Source of the DNA: a virus
Strand: one strand, 5' to 3'
Virus record (IMG/VR): IMGVR_UViG_3300009790_000043
Location: 1 to 32,367 of that record
Length of the DNA stretch: 32,367 bases
The translations under genes and the position numbers were made by a program. Positions 6,691 to 13,700 of this stretch are shown here, in pieces. Position 1 is the stretch's first letter. Each line of letters begins with the position of its first letter. Under the pieces are notes generated by a model. That model saw only the letters and a program-made list of their open reading frames with translations. It did no database searches and was not told the origin of the DNA.

Positions 6691-6813
6691 ATGGCACAAG
6701 TCACTTATCGTGGTGTCTCATACGACACCGATGCTAGAAAGCAGTCAACATCATCTAAGTGTGAACTCACTTATCGTGGTGTTAAGTTCCAAAAGGAACA
6801 AGCTAAAGTTTGA
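6691..6813 (+). CDS. DUF4278-like small protein with duplicated TYRGV motif
   Basis: 40 aa from the ATG at 6691, preceded by CAGGAG. It holds two copies of the DUF4278 signature, VTYRGVSYDTD (residues 4-14) and LTYRGVKFQKE (26-36). DUF4278 proteins are short and cyanobacterial. From memory, the Synechocystis PII-binding regulator PirA belongs to or resembles this family, so a role in nitrogen signalling is a hypothesis. It lies downstream of two glutamine riboswitch-like elements and an NtcA-like site and upstream of an intrinsic terminator, so this is a compact nitrogen-themed unit. Confidence 0.7.
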   Translation: MAQVTYRGVSYDTDARKQSTSSKCELTYRGVKFQKEQAKV

Positions 6814-6835
6814 AAAAAACTTGCATATAATTAAG

Positions 6836-6860
6836 GAGGGGTAGACACCCCTCTTTTTTT
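6836..6860 (+). terminator. Intrinsic terminator
   Basis: GAGGGGT (6836-6842) and ACCCCTC (6847-6853) form a perfect 7-bp stem over an AGAC loop, followed directly by seven T. It closes the DUF4278 transcription unit. Confidence 0.9.
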
Positions 6861-6870
6861 GTATTATAAT
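6842..6870 (+). promoter_or_regulatory. Sigma-70 promoter embedded in the terminator
   Basis: TAGACA (6842-6847, 5 of 6 to the -35 consensus), a spacer of 17 nt, then a perfect TATAAT (6865-6870). The -35 box is the loop and loop-closing bases of the terminator. The next start codon is 19 nt downstream, after AAAGGAG. Confidence 0.75.
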
Positions 6871-6888
6871 ATCCAAAAGGAGAATTTT

Positions 6889-7122
6889 ATGTTACACATG
6901 CGAGAACAACTACTCAGGGCAGTATTAGCACATGCTACTGGTGAAGTTGAAAAACACAAAGCAAATGTTAATGTCTATCTTGAACATCCTGCTGGTATTG
7001 GAGAACATTCAGATATCACAGAAGCAATAGGTGTTGAGTTAGATAAGATTGCTAGATATCATGATCAGATAGAAGTTATTAATAAGTACTTTAGAGCACC
7101 TAAGCAATCATTAAATGAATAA
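6889..7122 (+). CDS. Conserved cyanophage hypothetical protein
   Basis: 77 aa starting MLHMREQLLRAVLAHATG; the ATG at 6889 is chosen because AAGGAG precedes it, and the in-frame TTG upstream lies in the promoter. Predicted all-helical (HKANVNVYLEHPAGIGEHSDI, then IARYHDQIEVINKYF). Similar small proteins occur at the head of early gene clusters in T4-like cyanophages, but none has a function that I know. It overlaps the next gene by 8 nt. Confidence 0.75.
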   Translation: MLHMREQLLRAVLAHATGEVEKHKANVNVYLEHPAGIGEHSDITEAIGVELDKIARYHDQIEVINKYFRAPKQSLNE

Positions 7123-7273
7123 AGGAAAATTAAAAGTATTGACTATGGCTCTTAAAGAGATCGTAGAGGAATTAGAGTCAGAGATCTATTCTGACACTGA
7201 GGCATATACTCAACCTCCTTCAAATAGTGAAATCGATGAAGTATGGGATGATGACGATGGATACCCCGATTAA
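7115..7273 (+). CDS. Small acidic hypothetical protein
   Basis: 52 aa (MNKGKLKVLTMALKEIVEEL... ending WDDDDGYPD). An N-terminal helix (LTMALKEIVEELESEIY) is followed by a polar linker and a highly acidic tail. An internal ATG at 7145 is an alternative start. Overlaps both neighbours, as is usual in this early cluster. No family with known function. Confidence 0.6.
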   Translation: MNKGKLKVLTMALKEIVEELESEIYSDTEAYTQPPSNSEIDEVWDDDDGYPD

Positions 7274-7484
7274 TGACGAAAAACTGAAGCTACGACAGGA
7301 TGTTCTTAAAATCTTGTTGTCTAAATACGGTAATAGTACCTACTCAAATCGTGCCATTTACGAATGTGCAGATGATTGGTGTAGTAAACAAGTTACAACA
7401 AACGGACTAGCAGGTTATTTTAAAGCGTATTATGCGACTAAAGGAAACGATCAAATTGGTGAAGAAAGCACTGAAACATCCTGA
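7257..7484 (+). CDS. Small hypothetical protein
   Basis: 75 aa from the ATG at 7257 (MDTPINDEKLKLRQDVLKIL); earlier in-frame starts at 7227, 7236 and 7248 lie deep in the preceding gene. The sequence has a helix, then YSNRAIYECADDWCSKQV and GLAGYFKAYY, a compact helical unit. Such short ORFs recur in cyanophage early regions. Function unknown. Confidence 0.6.
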   Translation: MDTPINDEKLKLRQDVLKILLSKYGNSTYSNRAIYECADDWCSKQVTTNGLAGYFKAYYATKGNDQIGEESTETS

Positions 7485-7614
7485 AATGTACTCAGAATCT
7501 GAGTTAACATATATGCGAAGAGCCAAGAAAAAGGCGAAAGCAGCACTTAAAATGAAACAATTGAGAAAACTACAGAATGACAGTAAAACTGATTCAGATA
7601 ACACCAAAACCTGA
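7432..7614 (+). CDS. Small basic hypothetical protein
   Basis: 60 aa (MRLKETIKLVKKALKHPEMY). Strongly basic and helical (MRRAKKKAKAALKMKQLRKL), ending in a polar tail. It fills the only stretch between the preceding gene and thyX not covered by another frame, overlapping them by 53 and 38 nt, which supports coding. Could bind nucleic acid on charge grounds alone; no motif shows it. Confidence 0.55.
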   Translation: MRLKETIKLVKKALKHPEMYSESELTYMRRAKKKAKAALKMKQLRKLQNDSKTDSDNTKT

Positions 7615-8215
7615 GGAGCAAATAGCGTATATCGCTAGAGTCTCTAATCCCAAAAATCAGGATAATCCAGATTATGCCAAATTGCTTGCTTATTGCATTA
7701 AGCATCAACATTGGTCTATATTTGAACAAGCATTTATGACACTTGAGATTGAGACCACCAGAGGTCTTGCTGCTCAGATATTGCGTCATAGGTCTTTTAC
7801 TTTTCAGGAATTTTCTCAGCGTTATGCTGATACTTCTTTAATGACAAAGGGTTATGCAATACCTTTGCCAGAATTGCGTCGTCAAGATTTAAAGAATCGT
7901 CAAAATTCTACAGATGATCTTGATCCAGAAAAGGTGAAAATGCTGAATAAAGAGATTTATCAACATTTTCATGATGCTCAAGATCTCTATCGCTATATGA
8001 TAGATATGGGAGTAGCTAAAGAATGTGCTAGATTTGTATTACCACTTGCTGTACCCACTAGACTGTATATGAGTGGTAGTGTAAGATCTTGGATACATTA
8101 TATTGATCTTAGATCTAATCATGGCACTCAGAAGGAGCATAAGGATATTGCAGAAGGATGTAGAGTAATCTTTAAGGAACAACTTCCTACAGTTGCCGAG
8201 GCATTGGGATGGTAG
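7577..8215 (+). CDS. thyX: Flavin-dependent thymidylate synthase
   Basis: 212 aa. The ThyX signature RHR-x7-S is at residues 70-80 (RHRSFTFQEFS) followed by QRY, which binds FAD and dUMP. The C-terminal region has SVRSWIHYIDLR and a late helix, as expected. It converts dUMP to dTMP with FAD, methylenetetrahydrofolate and NADPH, replacing ThyA. Supplies thymidylate for AT-rich phage DNA. Length is normal. Ends in a short overlap with the first of three tandem oxygenase-like genes. Confidence 0.95.
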   Translation: MTVKLIQITPKPEEQIAYIARVSNPKNQDNPDYAKLLAYCIKHQHWSIFEQAFMTLEIETTRGLAAQILRHRSFTFQEFSQRYADTSLMTKGYAIPLPELRRQDLKNRQNSTDDLDPEKVKMLNKEIYQHFHDAQDLYRYMIDMGVAKECARFVLPLAVPTRLYMSGSVRSWIHYIDLRSNHGTQKEHKDIAEGCRVIFKEQLPTVAEALGW

Positions 8216-8832
8216 TTAAGGTACATCAATTTAAGAGTGAACTTACAATTTCACCTTTTGCACCTTCTTGGAATTTTATTATTGCCGAGAAAAAGATCGA
8301 TATTGATCTGGATGAGCTTTCTAGGTTGATTTTAGAAAAAGCAAGTCCAGAGTATGAAATTACAACTGCTCCTAATTGCAAATCTTACTTTTTTAATGTA
8401 TTAAAGTGGGATTATCCAGTATGTAAGAAATTACATGAACAGATAATAGAATTTCATGATGAATATGTTCGTGGTACAAGAAGTCCTCGTTTATCTAATC
8501 TTAAGATTAGGTGTTGGGCAAATGTGATGACTAAAGGTGATAAGATATCTAAGCATCATCATGGTAACGCACCTCATTCTTATCTTAGTGGAAATTTTAG
8601 TATTAAGTGTGAAAACACTTCAACAAACTATTTTCATCCATATGATAACAATGAGATGTATCCTATAAAGAATGAGTCGGGTCATATGCACTTATTTCCT
8701 TCTTGGCTTCCTCATGATACAAGTAAGCATGAAGGTGATTCTGAGAGGATTATCGTTGCGTTTGATATATATCTGAAAGATAGTCCATTGACTACTTTAG
8801 AGCATTCAAATGAGTTAATTGATCTAAGATGA
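8209..8832 (+). CDS. 2OG-Fe(II) oxygenase-like protein, tandem copy 1
   Basis: 207 aa. Shared blocks with the next two genes: FAPSWNFII near the N-terminus, LKIRCWANVMTKGD, an HHH/SYLSG block, ENTSTNYFHPY, FPSWLPHDT and SERIIVAFD. The last blocks are the distal-His and Arg strands of the 2OG-FeII_Oxy_5 (PF13759) fold. The first iron site has H-x-H rather than H-x-D/E. Substrate unknown. The stop overlaps the next ATG (ATGA). Confidence 0.75.
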   Translation: MVVKVHQFKSELTISPFAPSWNFIIAEKKIDIDLDELSRLILEKASPEYEITTAPNCKSYFFNVLKWDYPVCKKLHEQIIEFHDEYVRGTRSPRLSNLKIRCWANVMTKGDKISKHHHGNAPHSYLSGNFSIKCENTSTNYFHPYDNNEMYPIKNESGHMHLFPSWLPHDTSKHEGDSERIIVAFDIYLKDSPLTTLEHSNELIDLR

Positions 8833-9542
8833 GTGAAGTAGCGTTACATACATTTCAGTCTCAACCCCCTGAGACACCTTTTGCTCCTTCTTGGGACTAT
8901 ATCATTGGTTGTAAGCAAACTGATATTGATACTAGTGAACTTGCTAAAGTGATTTTGTCGCAAGAGAAAAAAATACTTGAACAGTATCCAGATGGATCTT
9001 TTGACTATACTAATTATAGTGATGGATCAACTGGACTAGGAAAGGATAGTTTAACTTCTAGATATAGTTTTTATAACTTGTTAGAATGGGATTATCCGAT
9101 TTGTAAGGAACTTTTGGAGAATATTCGCATATTTCACAATGAGTACTTATATGGTACTATAGGACAATCAAAGAAAAGGCATAAGAATTTAAATGGTTTG
9201 TTAAAGATAAGGTGTTGGGCAAATGTAATGCGTAAAGGTGATAAGATTAGAAAACATGCACATTCAAGTCATCCTTGGACATATTTGAGTGGACATTTTT
9301 GTGTTCAGTGTGATAATACTTCTACTAACTATTTTCACACATATACTGGTAATCCATATCCTATAGAGAATAATGCAGGTCAAATGACTATATTCCCAAC
9401 ATGGGTTCCTCATGATACTGATGAGCATAAAGCAGATAATGAAAGAATTACTATTGCTTTTGATATAGTTTGTGATAATGAGAAACAGTTCAAACATGGA
9501 TTTGGTAAAGATCCATTGGAGGATAACTTGATTGTATTATGA
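8829..9542 (+). CDS. 2OG-Fe(II) oxygenase-like protein, tandem copy 2
   Basis: 237 aa paralogue of its two neighbours. FAPSWDYIIG, LKIRCWANVMRKGD, KHAHSSH then YLSGHF, DNTSTNYFHTY, FPTWVPHDT and NERITIAFDI are the matching blocks. It carries an insertion of about 25 residues after the first helix (YPDGSFDYTNYSDGS) that copies 1 and 3 lack. H-x-H at the first iron site. Four-base overlaps on both sides imply one coupled operon with thyX. Confidence 0.75.
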   Translation: MSEVALHTFQSQPPETPFAPSWDYIIGCKQTDIDTSELAKVILSQEKKILEQYPDGSFDYTNYSDGSTGLGKDSLTSRYSFYNLLEWDYPICKELLENIRIFHNEYLYGTIGQSKKRHKNLNGLLKIRCWANVMRKGDKIRKHAHSSHPWTYLSGHFCVQCDNTSTNYFHTYTGNPYPIENNAGQMTIFPTWVPHDTDEHKADNERITIAFDIVCDNEKQFKHGFGKDPLEDNLIVL

Positions 9543-10210
9543 CTGATAAAATTAAAGTACATAGGTTTAAGAATAACGAAACTACAACTCCTTATGCCCC
9601 AACTTGGGATTTTATTGTTGCAGAGAAACGAACTGATCTTGATGTAAAAGGGTTAGCTAAGATACTCTTAGATGGTACTATAGATCATTTCTTCTTTCCT
9701 GGAGTTGAACAAGCACCTCTTGCTGGATCTCTAAGATTTAAGGATAAAAATATATTAAAAGTTGATCATCCATTATGTAAGCAATTGCATGAGGAGATTA
9801 GAAATTTTCATAATGAATATGTTAATGCTACTATTGGACAATTTGATCGTAAGATAGACATTAAATGTTGGGCAAATATAATGCGTAAGGGTTCTAGTCT
9901 TCCTAGACATTTTCATTCAAGTAAACACAGTTCATATCTTAGTGGACATCTTAGTGTTCAGTGTGAAGATACTTCAACTAATTATTATCATCCATATATT
10001 GTTGGTGAATATCCCACACCTAATTTTCCAGGTCAAATGACTATATTTCCATCATGGGTTCCTCATGATACAAGTATTCATAATGGTGATTCTGAAAGGA
10101 TTACTATTGCGTTTGATTTTATTCCAGAAGGTACACCTCTAGAGGACTTAGATACTTTTTATAGTGCTAAGAAATGGAGGAATGATCGGAAGGAATTAAT
10201 ACCCCTCTAA
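9539..10210 (+). CDS. 2OG-Fe(II) oxygenase-like protein, tandem copy 3
   Basis: 223 aa. YAPTWDFIVA, IKCWANIMRKGS, RHFHSSKHSSYLSGHL, EDTSTNYYHPY, FPSWVPHDT and SERITIAFDF align with copies 1 and 2. The tail (LDTFYSAKKWRNDRKELIPL) is longer and basic. Copies 2 and 3 agree more in the PHDT-SERI region than either does with copy 1, by eye. Acts presumably as an Fe(II) enzyme or a fold-only relative. Its stop codon lies in the late-type box that precedes the next gene. Confidence 0.75.
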   Translation: MTDKIKVHRFKNNETTTPYAPTWDFIVAEKRTDLDVKGLAKILLDGTIDHFFFPGVEQAPLAGSLRFKDKNILKVDHPLCKQLHEEIRNFHNEYVNATIGQFDRKIDIKCWANIMRKGSSLPRHFHSSKHSSYLSGHLSVQCEDTSTNYYHPYIVGEYPTPNFPGQMTIFPSWVPHDTSIHNGDSERITIAFDFIPEGTPLEDLDTFYSAKKWRNDRKELIPL

Positions 10211-10214
10211 ATAA
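10207..10214 (+). promoter_or_regulatory. Late promoter-like box
   Basis: CTAAATAA overlaps the stop codon of the third oxygenase-like gene, 20 nt before the next ATG. Matches the CTAAATA variant seen at 4491 and, on the minus strand, at 19102. Confidence 0.5.
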
Positions 10215-10233
10215 CACTACCTTGTAAAGTTTT

Positions 10234-10488
10234 ATGGCTACCTATCCTGTTATTAACAAAGAGACTGGCGAACAAAAAGAAGTTGTCTTAAGTGTACATG
10301 AATGGACTAAGTGGACAGTAGATAACCCCGATTGGACTAGAGATTGGTCTGATCCTTCAACAATGCCTGGTGTAGGAGAAGTTGGAGAGTGGAAAGACAA
10401 ACTTAGAAAATCTAAACCTGGTTGGAATGAGGTCTTAGGAAGAGCTCAGAAAACAGGTCAAAATCGCCAAAAACTCACTTTAGACTGA
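10234..10488 (+). CDS. Conserved cyanophage hypothetical protein
   Basis: 84 aa. The N-terminus MATYPVINKETGEQKEV has the look of FmdB-type small proteins but lacks their paired cysteines. The middle, DNPDWTRDWSDPSTMPGVGE and a GEWKDKLRKSKPGWNEVL segment, is strongly conserved in T4-like cyanophages as I remember them. Rich in Trp and Asp, likely soluble. It sits immediately upstream of phoH. Function unknown. Confidence 0.7.
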   Translation: MATYPVINKETGEQKEVVLSVHEWTKWTVDNPDWTRDWSDPSTMPGVGEVGEWKDKLRKSKPGWNEVLGRAQKTGQNRQKLTLD

Positions 10489-10489
10489 T

Positions 10490-11245
10490 ATGCCACGGAA
10501 AAGAAAAACTGCTTCAGTTGTTGCTGGTATTGGTATGACTGCCAAGCAGATGAAACGAAAGAAACCTATTAGTAGTGATTTCTTAGTAGATATTTCTGCT
10601 CTTACTGATAATCAGAAGACATTATTTAAAGACTATAAGGCAGGTAAGAATCTTTTTGCGTATGGATGTGCTGGTACAGGTAAAACCTTTATCACGCTCT
10701 ACAATGCTCTTAAAGAGGTATTAGATCCTACGACACCTTTTCAGAAGATATACATCGTCAGATCCCTTGTAAGTACTCGTGAGATTGGTTTCCTACCAGG
10801 AGATCATGAAGATAAGTCTGCACTATATCAGATTCCTTATAAGAACATGGTGAAATATATGTTTGAGATGAATACTGATGCAGATTTTGAAATGTTATAT
10901 GGAAATCTCAAAACACAGGAGACCATTTCCTTCTGGAGTACTTCATTTTTGAGGGGAACTACACTTGATAGTTCTATTGTGATAGTTGATGAATGCCAAA
11001 ACTTGAATTTTCACGAGTTAGATAGTATAATAACAAGAGTTGGAGAAGATACCAAAATCATGTTCTGCGGTGACGCTACTCAAAGTGACCTCACTAGAGA
11101 TAAAGAACGGAATGGTATCATTGACTTTATGGGAATCCTACGGCAAATGCCATCATTTTCATGTATCGAATTCGGTCTTGAAGATATCGTTCGTTCAGGT
11201 CTCTGTAAAGAATATCTAACCACAAAACACGCAATGTCTATGTAA
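10490..11245 (+). CDS. phoH: PhoH-like P-loop ATPase
   Basis: 251 aa. Walker A GCAGTGKT at residues 59-66, Walker B IVIVDECQN, and sensor segment IMFCGDATQSD, all as in PhoH family ATPases related to the SF1 helicase core. The basic N-terminal region (about 25 aa, RKRK, MKRKK) precedes the core. Common in marine phages; its biochemical role is unsettled (RNA-related ATPase activity is the leading idea). No Pho box was found before it; a late-type box lies further upstream at 10207. Overlaps the next gene by one base. Confidence 0.93.
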   Translation: MPRKRKTASVVAGIGMTAKQMKRKKPISSDFLVDISALTDNQKTLFKDYKAGKNLFAYGCAGTGKTFITLYNALKEVLDPTTPFQKIYIVRSLVSTREIGFLPGDHEDKSALYQIPYKNMVKYMFEMNTDADFEMLYGNLKTQETISFWSTSFLRGTTLDSSIVIVDECQNLNFHELDSIITRVGEDTKIMFCGDATQSDLTRDKERNGIIDFMGILRQMPSFSCIEFGLEDIVRSGLCKEYLTTKHAMSM

Positions 11246-11922
11246 TGTTTAATCATGTACCAGCGAATCTCACTCCATTGGAGAGGGAAACGATTGATGG
11301 TGTGAGATACTATAAAGTTCCCGATGAGGATGAATTTTTAAAGTTAGTATCAATTACTTCAGTAACTAGTCACTATAATAGAGAAAAGTTCGCTAAGTGG
11401 CGTAAGAAGGTAGGTGAGAAGAAAGCTAACGAGATTACTCGTAAGGCAACTTCTCGTGGTACTGATATGCACACACTTACAGAGCACTATTTGTTAAATG
11501 AAGATCTTCCTAAAGTTCAACCGTTATCAGAGTATCTCTATAAGATTGCGAAACCTACCCTTGACAAAATTGACAATATTCATTCGTTAGAGGGATCTCT
11601 TTATAGTAAAGAGTTGGGTGTTGCTGGTACTGTTGACTGTATCGCAGAGTATGAAGGCGAATTAGCAGTTATTGACTTTAAGACTTCTAAAGCACCTAAA
11701 CCACGAGAGTGGATTGATGGTTACTTTGTACAGGCAGCAGCATATGCGTGTATGTATTATGAACGAACAGGTATTGCTGTCAAAAAACTAGTCATTATTA
11801 TGGCATGTGAAGATGGTGAATGTGTTGTTTATGAAGAACGAGATAAGTTGAAATATATGAGATTACTCGTTAGTTACATTGAATGTTTTTTAACCTATCA
11901 CCTACAACTACATGGAAAATGA
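11245..11922 (+). CDS. PD-(D/E)XK nuclease, exonuclease-like (MGME1/RecB type)
   Basis: 225 aa. The active-site pattern is seen as GVAGTVDCIAEY (Asp) followed by LAVIDFKTSK, i.e. D-x(n)-D-x-K, then YFVQAAAYACMY, the QxxxY motif of RecB-like nucleases. The N-terminal half has GTDMHTLTEHYL, a His near the usual position. Expected to degrade DNA ends, probably during recombination or nucleotide recycling from host DNA. Placed between phoH and gp33, typical of cyanophage core replication genes. Confidence 0.85.
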   Translation: MFNHVPANLTPLERETIDGVRYYKVPDEDEFLKLVSITSVTSHYNREKFAKWRKKVGEKKANEITRKATSRGTDMHTLTEHYLLNEDLPKVQPLSEYLYKIAKPTLDKIDNIHSLEGSLYSKELGVAGTVDCIAEYEGELAVIDFKTSKAPKPREWIDGYFVQAAAYACMYYERTGIAVKKLVIIMACEDGECVVYEERDKLKYMRLLVSYIECFLTYHLQLHGK

Positions 11923-12166
11923 ATTCACATCAGCTTTGAACAAGAAGTTTATGAACTCTGCAAAATTTGCAGTGGAAATAGAAAAACTTGTCAAAAAGGA
12001 AAATCTTAATTATATCGATGCTATTGTTCTTTATTGTGAAGAGAATAGTATTGAGATTGATTCAATCACTAAATTGATTTCTAAACCATTAAAGGAGAAA
12101 TTGAAATGTGATGCACAACAGTTGAATTTTATGAAGAAAACTACTCGTGCTAAGTTGCCGTTATGA
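11912..12166 (+). CDS. 33: gp33-like late transcription co-activator
   Basis: 84 aa. IEKLVKKENLNYIDAIVLYC followed by EENSIEIDSITKLIS and KEKLKCDAQQLNFMK lines up with the T4 gp33 core (MSYLEATTAFLEENSI, then SEAIDENLL). gp33 bridges RNA polymerase and the gp45 clamp at late promoters. This copy lacks the longer N-terminal region of T4 gp33 (112 aa) and ends in AKLPL, a short hydrophobic terminus where T4 has its clamp-binding LDFLL. Its presence agrees with the many TATAAATA-type boxes in the window. Overlaps the previous gene by 11 nt. Confidence 0.8.
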   Translation: MENEFTSALNKKFMNSAKFAVEIEKLVKKENLNYIDAIVLYCEENSIEIDSITKLISKPLKEKLKCDAQQLNFMKKTTRAKLPL

Positions 12167-12720
12167 AAAGACTTCGGAATCCAGAGACTATTAATTATAC
12201 AAACTTTAAGAAGTGGGCTACTGGATCTGAATGCTTATGGTCATATATTCCATCAGCAACTCCTAATTATGATGATCCTACAGAAATAGAAGGTGAGCAG
12301 AGAAATTTACCTTTTTATACTAGAACAATTTTAAAGAGACCAGAGAATGAGTTTCGGTATCCTAGATTAGAGCATTCTACTAGTGAAGAAGCTCATAGAG
12401 TCATTGAGGTATTGAATGAGATATTAGATTTTAATAATATTAAGATGTCAAGTTATCTTAGGATATCACTTAATTGTGTTCATCCTGAGAAAGAAATTTA
12501 TAATACACTACCACACATAGATCATAGTTATCCTCATGGTAATATAATATTATATTTGACAGATGCTGGTGGTAAAACTTATGTTAAGAATGAAGAGACT
12601 TCTAAGTATGAAGGATATGATCCATTAGAAGATGATGCAGTCTTGTTTAGTGGTAAGCACTTCATGCAGAATCCTTTAAAGAAGAGAAGAGTTATTTTAG
12701 TTTCTACTATACTTCCATGA
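12163..12720 (+). CDS. 2OG-Fe(II) oxygenase (P4H-like)
   Basis: 185 aa. H-x-D is visible in LPHIDHSYPHGNI, followed by the strand IILYLTDAGGKTYV, the distal His in FSGKHFMQNP and the 2OG-binding Arg in KKRRVILV. So the facial triad and the Arg are complete, unlike the tandem oxygenases at 8.2-10.2 kb. Begins within the stop of gp33 and ends in ATGA coupling with the next oxygenase. Substrate unknown; protein, sugar or metabolite hydroxylation are all possible. Confidence 0.75.
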   Translation: MKRLRNPETINYTNFKKWATGSECLWSYIPSATPNYDDPTEIEGEQRNLPFYTRTILKRPENEFRYPRLEHSTSEEAHRVIEVLNEILDFNNIKMSSYLRISLNCVHPEKEIYNTLPHIDHSYPHGNIILYLTDAGGKTYVKNEETSKYEGYDPLEDDAVLFSGKHFMQNPLKKRRVILVSTILP

Positions 12721-13316
12721 GTACTAATCCTTGGTTTCCTATACCAGTATATTCTGGAAAAGCAGTTGGTGATGAATATGAAAATATTCAGAAAGAACTA
12801 TCTGACATTTATGATGATTTAGAGTTTCGTCAAAATCCTAATTGGACAGATGATACTAATGATTTGAGTGTGGGTAAAAGTGGAAAAATATTCGGTGATT
12901 GTATTCTTACACAATATAAGTGTAAGAAGATGTTGGAATTTATTGATAAAAGTATAACTTTATATCTTAATGATATCCGTGCAGCAGAACCTAGGAACTA
13001 TAAAATATTAGAATCGTGGTTGACTAGAACTACAAAAGGTAAGTATGCACATTTACATGATCATAACTTATGTGATATATCTGGAGTATATTATTACAAA
13101 ACTAATGGTAAAGATGGTAATATAATGTTTCCAAATTATCTTAGGCAATTTGGGTCTAATTATGTGATAGGACAGGTAGCTAATTCTATTTCATCATTCC
13201 GATTGGAGCAAGGAGTAATAGGACTTTGGCCATCAATGCTTATGCATAATACCGAACCTAATCCTACTGATAATGATCGGGTTAGCGTAAGTTTTAATAT
13301 CAAATTTGTGGTATAA
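12717..13316 (+). CDS. 2OG-Fe(II) oxygenase (PF13759-type)
   Basis: 199 aa. The N-terminus NPWFPIPVYSGK is typical of this family (phage oxygenases that begin with a FPTPVY-like motif). ESWLTRTTKGKYAHLHDHNL, ISGVYYYKTNGKDGNIMFPN and GLWPSMLMHNTEPNPTDNDR with RVSVSFNI give the His-rich first site, the distal His and the Arg. Coupled to the preceding oxygenase. Promoter elements of the next gene start at its stop codon. Confidence 0.8.
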   Translation: MSTNPWFPIPVYSGKAVGDEYENIQKELSDIYDDLEFRQNPNWTDDTNDLSVGKSGKIFGDCILTQYKCKKMLEFIDKSITLYLNDIRAAEPRNYKILESWLTRTTKGKYAHLHDHNLCDISGVYYYKTNGKDGNIMFPNYLRQFGSNYVIGQVANSISSFRLEQGVIGLWPSMLMHNTEPNPTDNDRVSVSFNIKFVV

Positions 13317-13320
13317 TACA

Positions 13321-13329
13321 GATAAATAC
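13321..13329 (+). promoter_or_regulatory. Late promoter box
   Basis: GATAAATAC, within the 14-nt string ACAGATAAATACTA that is identical to the one before the fibre gene (1564-1577). Lies 21 nt before the DUF1825 start. Confidence 0.6.
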
Positions 13330-13349
13330 TAGTGTTCATAGAGGAATTT

Positions 13350-13688
13350 ATGTCTAACTTTTTTGAATCTGATTTCGTTCAAAATGAAATGGAAGAGATC
13401 AATGAAGCACAAGAGAAGATTTATTCACAAGTCTTCAAATTTCCAGAACTTTCTCTTGATGAGCAACTTGAACATCTAGAGGAGTTGGATGATTTGCTTG
13501 AAAAACAGCAGATCCTTTATACTCGTATGAAATTGTCTGATGACCCTCGTGCTAAGGAGATGGCTGACAATGTTCGGCAATCTGCTATAGTAATGGGGTT
13601 CCCTAAGGATGTTGATTGTAACCTTCTGTTTTCTAACATGAGAGATACTCTCAACAGAGTTCGTCAGGGTATTGACAAGGGAGCATGA
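13350..13688 (+). CDS. DUF1825 family protein
   Basis: 112 aa from the ATG at 13350, which follows AGAGGA; the open frame begins earlier at 13332 but without a ribosome site. MSNFFESDFVQNEMEEI, a long helix with LDDLLEKQQILYTRMKLSDDP, then VMGFPKDVDCNLLFSNMRDTL matches the cyanobacterial DUF1825 pattern (FFDSEIVQQEA, then RYRIFMKRFELSDD). Helical. The function of the family is unknown. The -35 box of the gp32 promoter lies inside its last codons. Confidence 0.8.
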   Translation: MSNFFESDFVQNEMEEINEAQEKIYSQVFKFPELSLDEQLEHLEELDDLLEKQQILYTRMKLSDDPRAKEMADNVRQSAIVMGFPKDVDCNLLFSNMRDTLNRVRQGIDKGA

Positions 13689-13700
13689 CTGCCCTATAAT
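13672..13700 (+). promoter_or_regulatory. Consensus sigma-70 promoter for gp32
   Basis: TTGACA (13672-13677), exactly 17 nt, TATAAT (13695-13700): a perfect match at all 12 positions and the optimal spacing. The -10 box lies in the loop between GACTG (13687-13691) and CAGTC (13702-13706), a perfect 5-bp dyad that could be an operator or an RNA hairpin. Confidence 0.85.
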
